Assembly (NCBI RefSeq): GCF_000332235.1
Contig: NZ_CM001775.1
Span: forward strand, 1,766,230-1,830,229
Origin: Geminocystis herdmanii PCC 6308
GTDB lineage: Bacteria; Cyanobacteriota; Cyanobacteriia; Cyanobacteriales; Cyanobacteriaceae
DNA length: 64,000 nt
Direction: 5' to 3'
The notes beneath the pieces are model-generated. The model worked only from the letters and a program-made list of their open reading frames with translations. It searched no databases and had not been told where the DNA came from. Positions 18,298 through 26,075 of the stretch are shown here, piece after piece (the stretch's first letter is position 1; every line of letters begins with the position of its first letter). The translations under genes and the position numbers were made by a program.

Positions 18298-19191
18298 ATG
18301 TTAAATTGTGTCTATGAAATCTTGTTAGTAGAGGATAATTCAGTTAATGCCAAATTAATTCAAAGTTTACTCTCCCATGCCCATCAATCTGTTTTAGCAG
18401 AAGGATTGTCTTTCAACCTATCCTTAGTCAGTAATTTAACCGAAGCGATTAATCTTCTCAATCAACAAGAATTTGATGCTATCTTACTAGATTTAATGTT
18501 ACCCGATGCCAAAGGTATCGAATCCCTATTAAAAATTAAAGAAAATGCTCCTGATACGCCGATTATTGTTCAAACAGCTAACCATGATCAAGAGGAGAAT
18601 ATTGTAGTTAAAGCATTCCAAATGGGTGCTAACGGTTATCTACGCAAAAAAGATTTAGATACTAACTTGTTAGTTTATGCCCTTCGTCTTGCGATCGAGC
18701 GACAACAATATATTGATAAAGTAGCTCAACTAAAACAGCAACAGCAACAGCGAGAGGAATTTGCCAATTTAGAAATTTTCGCTAATTCCATCCAACCTAG
18801 TATCACGGCGAGAATGTTTGCTTCGGAAGCACTCAAAGAGAGTATTCCCGAAGTTTTTGCCGAATTAAGCGAAAAATATGGAGAATTGTTGGATTTAGCC
18901 TTAGAAGAAAGGGCTTTTCGAGTCAATCATGACATTTCTGAGCAATTAAGAGAATTAGCTAGTAAATTAGGGTTTTTTAAAGCAAGTCCGAGGGATATTG
19001 TCGATATTCACACAAAAGCGCTCAAAAAGAAAACCCAAAATGTTAATTTTGCCAAAATTCAAGCCTATGTAGATGAAGGTAGGTTAAGATTATTAGAATT
19101 AATGGGTTATTTAACTTCTTATTATCGAAAATATTATATTGGTTTAGGTAATCTTAATCTTATCTCTACCCCTGACTTGGATCAATTTTAA
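18298..19191 (+). CDS. response regulator with KaiA/RsbU-like C-terminal domain
   Basis: This 297-residue protein starts with an intact receiver domain: acidic pair in LLVEDNSVNAK, phospho-accepting aspartate in DAILLDLMLPDAKG, and the lysine in LRKKDLD. A glutamine-rich linker follows near residues 142-151. Residues about 170-290 form a helical domain containing LGFFKASPRDIVDIHTKAL and YVDEGRLRLLELMGYLTSYYRKYY. By eye these resemble the helical domain of clock protein KaiA (FF...VEIH and the DYRLTLIDVI...MYRR stretch) and the RsbU N-terminal domain. No DNA-binding domain is present. The KaiB-like gene starts three bases after its stop, so the two were probably co-transcribed. ATG at 18298 was preferred over TTG at 18280. 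Confidence 0.8.
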   Translation: MLNCVYEILLVEDNSVNAKLIQSLLSHAHQSVLAEGLSFNLSLVSNLTEAINLLNQQEFDAILLDLMLPDAKGIESLLKIKENAPDTPIIVQTANHDQEENIVVKAFQMGANGYLRKKDLDTNLLVYALRLAIERQQYIDKVAQLKQQQQQREEFANLEIFANSIQPSITARMFASEALKESIPEVFAELSEKYGELLDLALEERAFRVNHDISEQLRELASKLGFFKASPRDIVDIHTKALKKKTQNVNFAKIQAYVDEGRLRLLELMGYLTSYYRKYYIGLGNLNLISTPDLDQF

Positions 19192-19194
19192 TTC

Positions 19195-19616
19195 ATGAGC
19201 AACTACATATTACGTTTATACATTACAGGAAATTCTCTTAATTCTCAACGAGCGATCGCTAATCTGTTAAAATTGTGCAAAGAGGAATTGAGTAATCAAT
19301 ATATAGCAGTCAGTTATGAGTTGTGAAAATTATCTTATCATCAAAGGCAAGAGGCAAAAGGCAAAAGGCAAGATTAGTCGTATCTTCGATATTTTTTCTA
19401 ATAATTTATTTCTCACAAATGATTCCTGATTGCTATAAAGTAGAAATTATTGATGTATTAGAAGAACCACAAAGGGCGGAAAGAGAGAAAATCTTAGTAA
19501 CTCCCACCCTCATTAAACAATTACCTCCTCCATTACAAAGAATTATTGGTGATTTATCTAACCGTGAAAAAGTTATTTGTGGATTAGATTTAATTACTAA
19601 ACAATCCGATAAATAA
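19195..19616 (+). pseudogene. KaiB-like gene split by a 132-bp MITE
   Basis: The first part (19195-19303) encodes MSNYILRLYITGNSLNSQRA and on to KEELSNQY, the thioredoxin-like start of KaiB. The second part (from about 19437) encodes [18 protein letters not shown], then [19 protein letters not shown] and [13 protein letters not shown], a near-perfect KaiB C-terminal half. Between them a TA-flanked element shifts the frame and brings a TGA stop at 19324-19326. Removing the element and one TA gives the continuous reading ...[11 protein letters not shown]..., about 96 residues, a normal KaiB length. As it stands only a 43-residue fragment would be made. It lies between a response regulator and a histidine kinase gene. 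Confidence 0.88.
19304..19435. mobile_element. 132-bp IS630-like MITE inside the KaiB-like gene
   Basis: The element begins TAGCAGTCAG and ends CTGATTGCTA, with a TA on each side (19302-19303 and 19436-19437). The inverted repeats extend about 25 bases with roughly 20 matches. The terminal TAGCA and the GTTATGAG further in also occur in the ends of the IS630-family element at 27216-28244, which suggests a related non-autonomous derivative. Its interior carries four to five copies of a seven-base AGGCAAA-type repeat at about 19343-19372. Confidence 0.85.
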
Positions 19617-19704
19617 TTAAGAATTAACAATTAAAAATTAAGAATTAAGAATTAAGAATTAAGAATTAAGAATTAAGAATTAAGAATTAAGAATTAAGAA
19701 TTAA
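19617..19704. repeat. AAGAATT seven-base tandem repeat, about 12 copies
   Basis: Directly after the KaiB-like stop codon, AATTAAG-type heptamers run for about 88 bases. They are followed to 19760 by a looser C-rich repeat of CCCTAATT type. The spacer 19617-19800 holds no gene. It separates the KaiB-like gene from the histidine kinase and may have grown after the operon formed. Confidence 0.9.
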
Positions 19705-19800
19705 CAACCCCTAATTCCCTAACTCCCTAATTTCCTAATTCCCTAACCTCTTAACATTTAACTCCCTAATCGATAAATACTATAAGGCAAAATCTACTTA

Positions 19801-21063
19801 ATGACTATGAGGGAATATGAAGACGATATAAATATTAGTCAAGAATTTCTCAATGTTTGTCATGCTCAATTAACGATACTCATTAAGAGTTTTTTTGTGC
19901 AAGAAATCGCTATTTATTTAACGAATAATAGTATTGATAAAACCCAGTTAATTCCTATTTTTATTTATCCTGATAGTGCTTTTAATAATTATATTAAATC
20001 TTTATTTTATTTACCTGATAATATCTCCAATGATAGTTATTATAACTATAGTCAAATATTAGAAGATTCTTTGTTATCCCAAGAAATAACTCGTTATCTT
20101 CCCAATACTTCTTCCCCTCATCAATTAATTTTACCCCTTATTTATCAAGGAATAATCCTCGGTTTATTTGCTATTAAAAGAAATACGAATCCTTGGCATG
20201 AATCAGAAATTTTACAAATTAAAGAGATTGCGAACACCATCGCTTTAGTTCGTTTTATTGAGCAAAAACAACAATTAATGGAGCTTAAATTAAATCAAAT
20301 ACAGCAATTAAGATCGATCGAAAATGACCATATAGACGATTTTGTACATCAATTACGCAATCCTTTAACAGCTATTCGTACCTTCGGAAAATTATTATTA
20401 AAACGTTTATTACCCGATGATAAAAATTATCAGATTACTGAAAATATTATCAGAGAGAGCGATCGAATGAAAGACTTAATTACTGATTTTAGTCAACAAT
20501 GGGATGGTTTTAACAATGATGAAATTATTACTTTAAATCAAAATCAAAGTAGTTTCTTTTTACCAGAAAAAATTGAAGCCTTAGAATCTTTAGATATAAC
20601 CAATATTCTTAATCCTTTAATTAACAGTATTAAAGTTATTGCCGAAGAAAAAAATATCAAAGTTTTTTATCAAACTAATGATTTTTTACCTTTAATTTTA
20701 AGCAATGAAAAAGCCTTAAAGGAAATTCTGAATAATATCTTAGAAAATGCGGTAAAATATACCCCTAATCAGGGTAAAATTATGATAGAATTATCTCCAG
20801 AAAATCAAGAATTACTGATTAAAATTAGTGATACTGGTTATGGTATTCCCGAAGAAGATCAACCTCATATTTTTGAAAGACATTATCGAGGTATTCAAAC
20901 TCAAGGAGATATTTCTGGCACTGGTTTAGGGTTGTCGATCGTCAAGGAATTATGTGATAAAATAGGAGTTAAAATTAGCCTAATTAGTCCCTATAATTGG
21001 GTAAAAAATCAACAAAATAAAGGAACACAATTTTCTCTTTTTATACCACTTATATCACAATAA
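19801..21063 (+). CDS. GAF sensor histidine kinase
   Basis: This 420-residue soluble kinase has a degenerate GAF-like sensor (about residues 10-165, ending GLFAIKRNTNPWHESEILQIKEIA). The HisKA domain has its histidine in DDFVHQLRNPLTAIRTF near residue 183. The ATPase domain (about 300-418) has N box EILNNILENAVKYTPNQG, G1 SDTGYGIPEED and G2 GTGLGLSIVKEL. It follows the response regulator and broken KaiB-like gene on the same strand and may be the cognate kinase. Its N-terminus is not KaiB-like, so it is not SasA itself. The start is ATG at 19801. Confidence 0.88.
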   Translation: MTMREYEDDINISQEFLNVCHAQLTILIKSFFVQEIAIYLTNNSIDKTQLIPIFIYPDSAFNNYIKSLFYLPDNISNDSYYNYSQILEDSLLSQEITRYLPNTSSPHQLILPLIYQGIILGLFAIKRNTNPWHESEILQIKEIANTIALVRFIEQKQQLMELKLNQIQQLRSIENDHIDDFVHQLRNPLTAIRTFGKLLLKRLLPDDKNYQITENIIRESDRMKDLITDFSQQWDGFNNDEIITLNQNQSSFFLPEKIEALESLDITNILNPLINSIKVIAEEKNIKVFYQTNDFLPLILSNEKALKEILNNILENAVKYTPNQGKIMIELSPENQELLIKISDTGYGIPEEDQPHIFERHYRGIQTQGDISGTGLGLSIVKELCDKIGVKISLISPYNWVKNQQNKGTQFSLFIPLISQ

Positions 21064-21259
21064 TTTGTATGCCTTCTTCTAAACCTTTCTGTATGCCTTC
21101 TTCTAGTGCTTGTTCTTTCCACATTTGAACTACTAATTTATACAAACGAGGTTCTTTTGGCATTGTGGCAGTTGTTAGGTCTAACATAGCTAATATCTCC
21201 TGATCACTTAATTGAACGAATTTACTATTTAGTATAGTTTCGATTATATTTAATCGTCT
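21062..21259 (-). pseudogene. C-terminal fragment of an Rpn/DUF2887-type nuclease gene
   Basis: The minus strand encodes a piece matching the intact gene at 23704-24546. It covers the QLSDQEILAMLDL region, then TATMPKEPRLYKLVVQMWKEQALEEG and a GIQKGLEEGIQ repeat. The first two thirds of the gene are missing, and the fragment abuts the stop of rfbD. It is a dead copy, probably left by recombination or deletion. Confidence 0.75.
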
Positions 21260-22132
21260 TTAAAATTTCTCATCATTCCCGTAAAAATTAAGTCCTTCGA
21301 TCGTACCTTTTAAATTCCAGTTGAGAGTAGAGGAAAGTTTATCACATATCATCCCTGCTTTTAAAGGACGTGGAGCTAGTTGGTGTAAACTAGGAGTATC
21401 GATGGGGATAACATATTGACAATCTAAATTAAATACATCTGCAACTTTAAGGGCAAAATCATAACGACTAATAACATCAACTCCTGCCACATGAAATAAA
21501 CCTTGTTGTTTAGTTTCCACTAATCGACAACTAGCTTCTGCTATATCATTAACTAAAGTAGGTGAACCAATTTGATCCATTGGTACTTTTACAATCTCCT
21601 TATTTTGTAATGACTTAATTAATCTAGTAACAAAATTTTTCCCTTGTAATTCATAACCATAAACAACCGTTATTCTTAATAATAAATAATCATCTAATAA
21701 CTTAGTAATTAAATTTTCTACTTCTAATTTTTGTTTACCATAAACACAAATAGGATTTACTAAATCTGTTTCTTTATAAGGTCCTGATTGACCATCAAAA
21801 ACATAATCAGAAGAATAAAAAACTAATTTTGCACCAATTTCTTTACTTGCTTTAATAACATTTAAACTGCCTTCCACATTTATTAAATGACTTTCTTCAG
21901 AATTAGTTTCACAATAATTAACGTTAGATAAAAAAGCTGGTAAAAAAATAATTTCAGGTTGAATTTGAAAAATGAGCGATCGCACCTTTTGTTCTTGGAT
22001 TGTTTCTAAAGGTGATAATTCTGGTAGTTGATAATTATGATAAGTTCCAGTAACATCCCAACCACGAGATTTAGTCGTTTGTAAAAGATGATAACCGACT
22101 AAACCTGAAGCACCAATAATTAAAGTTTTCAT
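21260..22132 (-). CDS. rfbD: dTDP-4-dehydrorhamnose reductase-like SDR protein
   Basis: This 290-residue extended SDR protein has the NAD(P) motif IIGASGLVGYHLL at residues 5-17 and the YxxxK catalytic pair in YGKQKLEVE near residue 145. It also has the RfbD-like stretch LVFYSSDYVFDGQSGPYKETD. RfbD reduces dTDP-4-keto-rhamnose in the last step of dTDP-rhamnose synthesis for cell-surface polysaccharide. It lies directly downstream of rfbC, 18 bp apart, on the same strand. rfbA and rfbB are not in the window, so the exact nucleotide sugar is inferred. The start is ATG at 22132. Confidence 0.85.
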   Translation of the reverse strand: MKTLIIGASGLVGYHLLQTTKSRGWDVTGTYHNYQLPELSPLETIQEQKVRSLIFQIQPEIIFLPAFLSNVNYCETNSEESHLINVEGSLNVIKASKEIGAKLVFYSSDYVFDGQSGPYKETDLVNPICVYGKQKLEVENLITKLLDDYLLLRITVVYGYELQGKNFVTRLIKSLQNKEIVKVPMDQIGSPTLVNDIAEASCRLVETKQQGLFHVAGVDVISRYDFALKVADVFNLDCQYVIPIDTPSLHQLAPRPLKAGMICDKLSSTLNWNLKGTIEGLNFYGNDEKF

Positions 22133-22150
22133 GATTTTATAATGTGTTCA

Positions 22151-22696
22151 CTACGGATAAATAAAAGGACTTTGAAATTCAACAAAAGGAATAAAACTAC
22201 TATCTCGTTGAGAAATAATCGGCTTATCTATTTCCCAAGGAATTCCTAGAGAATCGTAACGAATACCAGTATCAGATTCAGGATGATAAACAGTAGAAAC
22301 TTTATACATCATAATTGCTGTTTCACTCATCACCGCAAAACCATGGGCTAATCCAGAAGGGATATAGATTAAATTAGCTTTTTCAGCACTTAAATCAAAA
22401 ATTTCAAACTGTCCATAAGTGGGAGAATTAACTCTTAAATCGACTACCACATCTTTAACAGCACCTTGAACACAATAAACTATTTTTATATGCTCATGGG
22501 GAGGTAATTGAAAATGTAACCCACGTACAACATTTTGATAAGAAAAAGAATAATATTCTTCGGCAAAATTAGTATCTAATCCTAAATCTTGGAAAATTTC
22601 TTCATGAAAAGTCTTGACAAAACTGCCTCGATTATCTTCAAATTTTTTCGGTTGCAGTTGATAACAATTAGGTCTTTTAGTTTCAATTCTGTGCAT
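22151..22696 (-). CDS. rfbC: dTDP-4-dehydrorhamnose 3,5-epimerase
   Basis: This 181-residue cupin-fold epimerase acts on the 4-keto sugar nucleotide before RfbD. Family motifs are present: FEDNRGSFVKTFHEE near residue 20, the catalytic histidine in VVRGLHFQLPPHEHIK near residue 55, VKDVVVDLRVNSPTYG, and YIPSGLAHGFAVMSE. ATG at 22696 was preferred over TTG at 22702. With rfbD it forms the only intact sugar-nucleotide pair in this otherwise eroded region. Confidence 0.93.
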   Translation of the reverse strand: MHRIETKRPNCYQLQPKKFEDNRGSFVKTFHEEIFQDLGLDTNFAEEYYSFSYQNVVRGLHFQLPPHEHIKIVYCVQGAVKDVVVDLRVNSPTYGQFEIFDLSAEKANLIYIPSGLAHGFAVMSETAIMMYKVSTVYHPESDTGIRYDSLGIPWEIDKPIISQRDSSFIPFVEFQSPFIYP

Positions 22697-22764
22697 TATC
22701 AAAGTTGAGAAAAACGATTTATAAATGTTAATAATAAATTAATTATCTTCCTTAGTGACCATGT

Positions 22765-23349
22765 TTAGTTTAACTCATTAATAAATTCAGTAACTGCATC
22801 GTATTGATCGTGATAGTTAATATATTTCGTTAAAGTTTCTAAATTTAATTCTGGCAATAATTGACTTTGATTTACTTTTATATACTGACTATTCTTTAAG
22901 CTATAAACTGTTAATAAACCATCTTCATAAAACCAAACTTCAGAAATTCCAAGACGGCGATACACTTCCAACACGTTAATATTACCACTGGTAACAATTA
23001 CCTCAATAATTAAATCGGGAATGTCCTTTTTACTATAAATATTATAGGATTCATCGGGTTCTTTTCTTCCTGTTATTTCTTTGCTACCTAACGTTGTACT
23101 TCCCCACATATAGAATCTAATTCCCTTATGCCTCATGTAAGTTTCCAATAAATTACCAATGAGACTTTTGATGAATTCATGGGCTTGACTTGGACTCATG
23201 ATAATTTCTAATTCTCCATCTAAATAAATAAATCTTACTTCTTCAATATCTTGAAATATAGTTTCTATTTGCTCAAATTTTTCCCAATTAATACCATCTA
23301 AAACTAATTTATTAGGTTTTATGGGAGGATTTTCTAGTAATGTTGTCAT
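22765..23349 (-). CDS. Uma2 family putative endonuclease (DUF820)
   Basis: This 194-residue protein belongs to the Uma2/DUF820 family, which is greatly expanded in cyanobacteria. It has the PD-(D/E)XK-type core seen in FIYLDGELEIIMSPSQAHE, then KEPDESYNI and IPDLIIEVIVTSG, followed by VYRRLGISEVWFYED. Nuclease activity is inferred from fold, and a defined cellular role is lacking for the family. It sits alone between rfbC and nuclease-gene fragments. The start is ATG at 23349. Confidence 0.88.
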   Translation of the reverse strand: MTTLLENPPIKPNKLVLDGINWEKFEQIETIFQDIEEVRFIYLDGELEIIMSPSQAHEFIKSLIGNLLETYMRHKGIRFYMWGSTTLGSKEITGRKEPDESYNIYSKKDIPDLIIEVIVTSGNINVLEVYRRLGISEVWFYEDGLLTVYSLKNSQYIKVNQSQLLPELNLETLTKYINYHDQYDAVTEFINELN

Positions 23350-23413
23350 AATGTCTGATTCTCCTTATTATTTTGAGGTAAAATATTTAGTATTTAAAAC
23401 AGATAAACTTAAT

Positions 23414-23610
23414 TTAATTCAGGTTATTTAACCACTCGATCGCATCTTCAAAGGATTGAAAATCAAATAGACTTTCAGCCAAAGATTCTAATTGAGGAAT
23501 AGAGATCGATCGTGCGATCGCCACTTCGTGATCGAATTTTGGTTTGTAACTCAGGTTGATAAAGCACCACAACGACGGGTTAACATACGAATTAACAAAT
23601 CTGCTTCTCC
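23414..23610 (-). pseudogene. decayed C-terminal fragment of an Rpn/DUF4351-type gene
   Basis: This part of the 354-bp spacer 23350-23703 is a damaged copy of the end of the neighbouring gene at 23704-24546. The shared stretch runs from the RLTRLCGALSDELQTK region to the C-terminus, here ending AIEWLNNLN and a stop at 23414. Small insertions with CGATCG motifs (near 23500-23540) break the frame. Only the C-terminal third is present. Confidence 0.7.
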
Positions 23611-23702
23611 TTATTCAGGATAATCTTCGATGATTTCAGCTTGTTTTATACTAATGACAATGTCCTTTACAAAGATGTTATCATTTGCTAAATCAATGGA
23701 AG
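23611..23702 (-). pseudogene. fragment resembling the tail of a DUF4258-type protein
   Basis: The minus strand reads as a short frame ending [18 protein letters not shown] and a stop at 23611. This recalls the segment before the ...IIEDYPND... motif of DUF4258 proteins. Both the beginning and the end of the normal family length are missing. The call is tentative and based on a short motif. Confidence 0.4.
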
Positions 23703-23703
23703 A

Positions 23704-24546
23704 TTAATCTTGATTTACCTTAAACCAATTATCTAAATCTGTGATGCCCTGAAAGTCTAATAAAGCTTCTCCTAAAGACTCTAACTCAGGAATAGACAGC
23801 GATCGAATTTTGGTTTGTAACTCATCTGATAAGGCACCACAAAGACGGGTTAACTGACGAATTAATAACTCCGCTTCTCCCTCTTGTAAGGCTTTTTCTT
23901 TCCAGTAACTAACTACTTGTTTATACAAACGGGGTTCAGCCGGCATTGTTGCCGTTTTTAGATCTAACATAGCTAATATCTCCTGATCACTTAATTGACT
24001 GAATTTACTACCTAGTATAGCCTCAATTATATTTAATCGTCTTTGAAATTCCTTGTCATTTCCAGAACCATCTAAAATGTTTTGAGCAAGATTAATGGCT
24101 TCAGTTTCTGGTACTACAATTAATTTGAGTAAAGCTAAATTAGGAGTCAAATCCTTTAAACTTAATAAATCTTCCAAATATAATCGAGTCACTCTTGTAT
24201 TTAATTCATTTTCATAAGGTAATTCCGTACCTAAATCATCTTGATGATTTTTTAGAATTAATAATCCACGCCATCGTTTTTTTATTTTATATTGGTGGAG
24301 ATACAAGAATATCTCAGCAAAGTATCGACTATAAAAGTCTGAATCTCTTTGCATTTGTGCCTCCAAAAAGATTAGAGGTAAATTCTCCGCCGTCGGTGTT
24401 AATACGCCGTCAAGACGAAATTCTGTTTCTTTAATCACAGGAGCATTATAAATATATTCACTGTCAGCAGGAATACTGGGAATTAACTCATGAATCAAAG
24501 AAGGTTGAGAAAGAAAGATTGTGTAAAATAACTTATCAGTTTTCAT
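23704..24546 (-). CDS. Rpn family (DUF2887) putative recombination-promoting nuclease
   Basis: This 280-residue protein starts MKTDKLFYTIFLSQPSLIHE and has the PD-(D/E)XK-like core EFRLDGVLTP...PLIFLEAQMQRDSDFYSRYFAE typical of DUF2887/Rpn proteins. The C-terminal 60 residues are the DUF4351-like segment ending ALLDFQGITDLDNWFKV. Rpn relatives promote RecA-independent recombination in Escherichia coli; here the function is inferred. Partial copies lie at 21062-21259 and 23414-23610, so this family has multiplied locally. ATG at 24546 was chosen over TTG at 24573. Confidence 0.85.
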   Translation of the reverse strand: MKTDKLFYTIFLSQPSLIHELIPSIPADSEYIYNAPVIKETEFRLDGVLTPTAENLPLIFLEAQMQRDSDFYSRYFAEIFLYLHQYKIKKRWRGLLILKNHQDDLGTELPYENELNTRVTRLYLEDLLSLKDLTPNLALLKLIVVPETEAINLAQNILDGSGNDKEFQRRLNIIEAILGSKFSQLSDQEILAMLDLKTATMPAEPRLYKQVVSYWKEKALQEGEAELLIRQLTRLCGALSDELQTKIRSLSIPELESLGEALLDFQGITDLDNWFKVNQD

Positions 24547-24609
24547 GGGTGTTAGATTTTGGGTATTTACCAAGTTGGTGGGCAGTGCATCGCCCCAACG
24601 TTTATTGAG

Positions 24610-24838
24610 AGTAAAGGTTGATTAGAATTTTCAGTGCTGGATGTCATAGTTAATAAAATTTTTATTAGTTTGTAGTAAGGGCTGAAGCCCTTTTTTTTTT
24701 GTACATTGTAGTCATTTTTTATTATGACAAAAATCTCTAATAGTTTGAACTACATATGTTAACATCTCCTTCGTTAAGCCGGGAAATACCCCTAGCCAGA
24801 AGACACAATTCATAATACGATCGCTATTTTTTAAGACT
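24610..24838. repeat. 229-bp direct repeat, left copy
   Basis: This segment matches 25848-26075 almost base for base. On the minus strand it holds the first dozen codons of a glycosyltransferase gene (MTSSTENSNQPL) and a truncated end of rfbH ([16 protein letters not shown] region). It is therefore a scar of a second rfbH-glycosyltransferase junction. It fills most of the 319-bp spacer 24547-24865. Confidence 0.85.
24668..24700. terminator. GTTTGTAGT repeat with AGGGCTGAAGCCCT hairpin and T run
   Basis: AGGGCT/AGCCCT forms a perfect stem followed by ten T residues, which is terminator-like on the plus strand. It is also a member of the GTTTGTAGT-hairpin repeat family. The sister copy in the right direct repeat (25906-25938) has a G-to-T change that weakens the stem. 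Confidence 0.6.
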
Positions 24839-24865
24839 CTTACCTAAATAATCCTAAGTATATTT

Positions 24866-25885
24866 TTAATATTTAAGATTAATTTTTTCTCCTTTGGGAA
24901 AAAGAGGATATTTTCCTTGACGAAGAAAGTAAGTTCCAATTAAAGTTTTATTGATTACAAAACGCATAAATAAAACCAAAAAACCGTAAAATGAGTGAGA
25001 ATGAATTTGTTGAAATAAAAAATCTACTTTTTGATAATATTCTTCATTGGCTTTAAATACAATTAACTTTTTGAAAATTTCCCTTAATAGAGATAATCTT
25101 CTCAATTCAACGAAAATCCTAGTTTTTATTGTTAATTTATCACTTTTAAGAACCTTCTCATACAGATAAGGATATTCAAATAAATCAGAAATAGCATGAC
25201 GAGGGGCAAACCAGTAATTAATAGATTCTGTTGTGTTGACTGCATTTGCTGCTCCCGCCTTGACTAATTCTTGATTATTGACAACAATACTAAACTGAGC
25301 GCAAGTTTCGATAAAACAGTCTAATTGAGGAATACCCATTTCTTTAGGATATTCAAAATAAGGATAATTCAACCAATTATCTCGCTCCCAGATGACACTA
25401 GAAATAAAAGCGGGTTCATTAATTGAAATATACTCTAACCATTCAAAGCCCTTGCCTAAGAAAAGCGTGTTGTTTTCGTAACGAAGTCGTTTATTACATA
25501 ATATTGCTTTACTTTTACTTTTTTCAGCTAATAAAATTAAATCATGAATTTTTTCAAAAGCATTATCACATAAATAATCATCATCGCCCAATATATATAT
25601 ATATTGGGCTTTACAAACTAAAGTACATAATCTAATATTTTTTATTCCACCTACATTAGTCTCATTTTTTGAATAAAACCAATTAGGAATATTTTGGGAC
25701 TCATCATGAAACACTAATTCTGTACTGTCTGTACTGCAATTATCTCTTACTCTCAACTCATAAGATAAAGGAAATGTTTGATTTTTAATAGATGACAATG
25801 TATTTCTCAAAAAACTAGCTCTATTGTAAGTAGGAATACAAATTGATAGTAAAGGTTGATTAGAATTTTCAGTGCTGGATGTCAT
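24866..25885 (-). CDS. family 2 glycosyltransferase
   Basis: This 339-residue GT-A fold glycosyltransferase has the N-terminal nucleotide-sugar motif LLSICIPTYNRASFLRNTLSSI at residues 13-34 and the metal-binding acidic motif in YIYILGDDDYL near residue 97. The C-terminal part is helical. It probably adds a sugar to a surface polysaccharide. Its neighbours on the same strand are the remains of rfbH, rfbG and rfbF upstream. The gene is bracketed by a 229-bp direct repeat, indicating duplication or insertion by recombination. The start is ATG at 25885. Confidence 0.87.
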   Translation of the reverse strand: MTSSTENSNQPLLSICIPTYNRASFLRNTLSSIKNQTFPLSYELRVRDNCSTDSTELVFHDESQNIPNWFYSKNETNVGGIKNIRLCTLVCKAQYIYILGDDDYLCDNAFEKIHDLILLAEKSKSKAILCNKRLRYENNTLFLGKGFEWLEYISINEPAFISSVIWERDNWLNYPYFEYPKEMGIPQLDCFIETCAQFSIVVNNQELVKAGAANAVNTTESINYWFAPRHAISDLFEYPYLYEKVLKSDKLTIKTRIFVELRRLSLLREIFKKLIVFKANEEYYQKVDFLFQQIHSHSFYGFLVLFMRFVINKTLIGTYFLRQGKYPLFPKGEKINLKY

Positions 25886-26075
25886 AGTTAATAAAATTTT
25901 TATTAGTTTGTAGTAAGTGCTGAAGCCCTTTTTTTTTGTACATTGTAGTCAATTTTTATTATGACAAAAATCTCTAATAGTTTGAACTACATAAGTTAAC
26001 ATCTCCTCAGTTAAGCCCGGAAATACTCCTAGCCAGAAAACACAATTCATAATACGATCGCTATTTTTTAAGTCT
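25848..26075. repeat. 229-bp direct repeat, right copy
   Basis: This copy is the natural junction: the 5' end of the glycosyltransferase gene and the 3' end of the rfbH remnant. It matches 24610-24838 with few differences. It includes a GTTTGTAGT-hairpin repeat at 25906-25938. Confidence 0.85.

Noticed and set aside
19323-19616. Independent 97-residue membrane protein gene
   Set aside because: The first 38 residues are translated from the MITE; the remainder is the KaiB C-terminal half.
19801-21063. SasA clock kinase
   Set aside because: Its N-terminus is GAF-like rather than the KaiB-like domain required for SasA.
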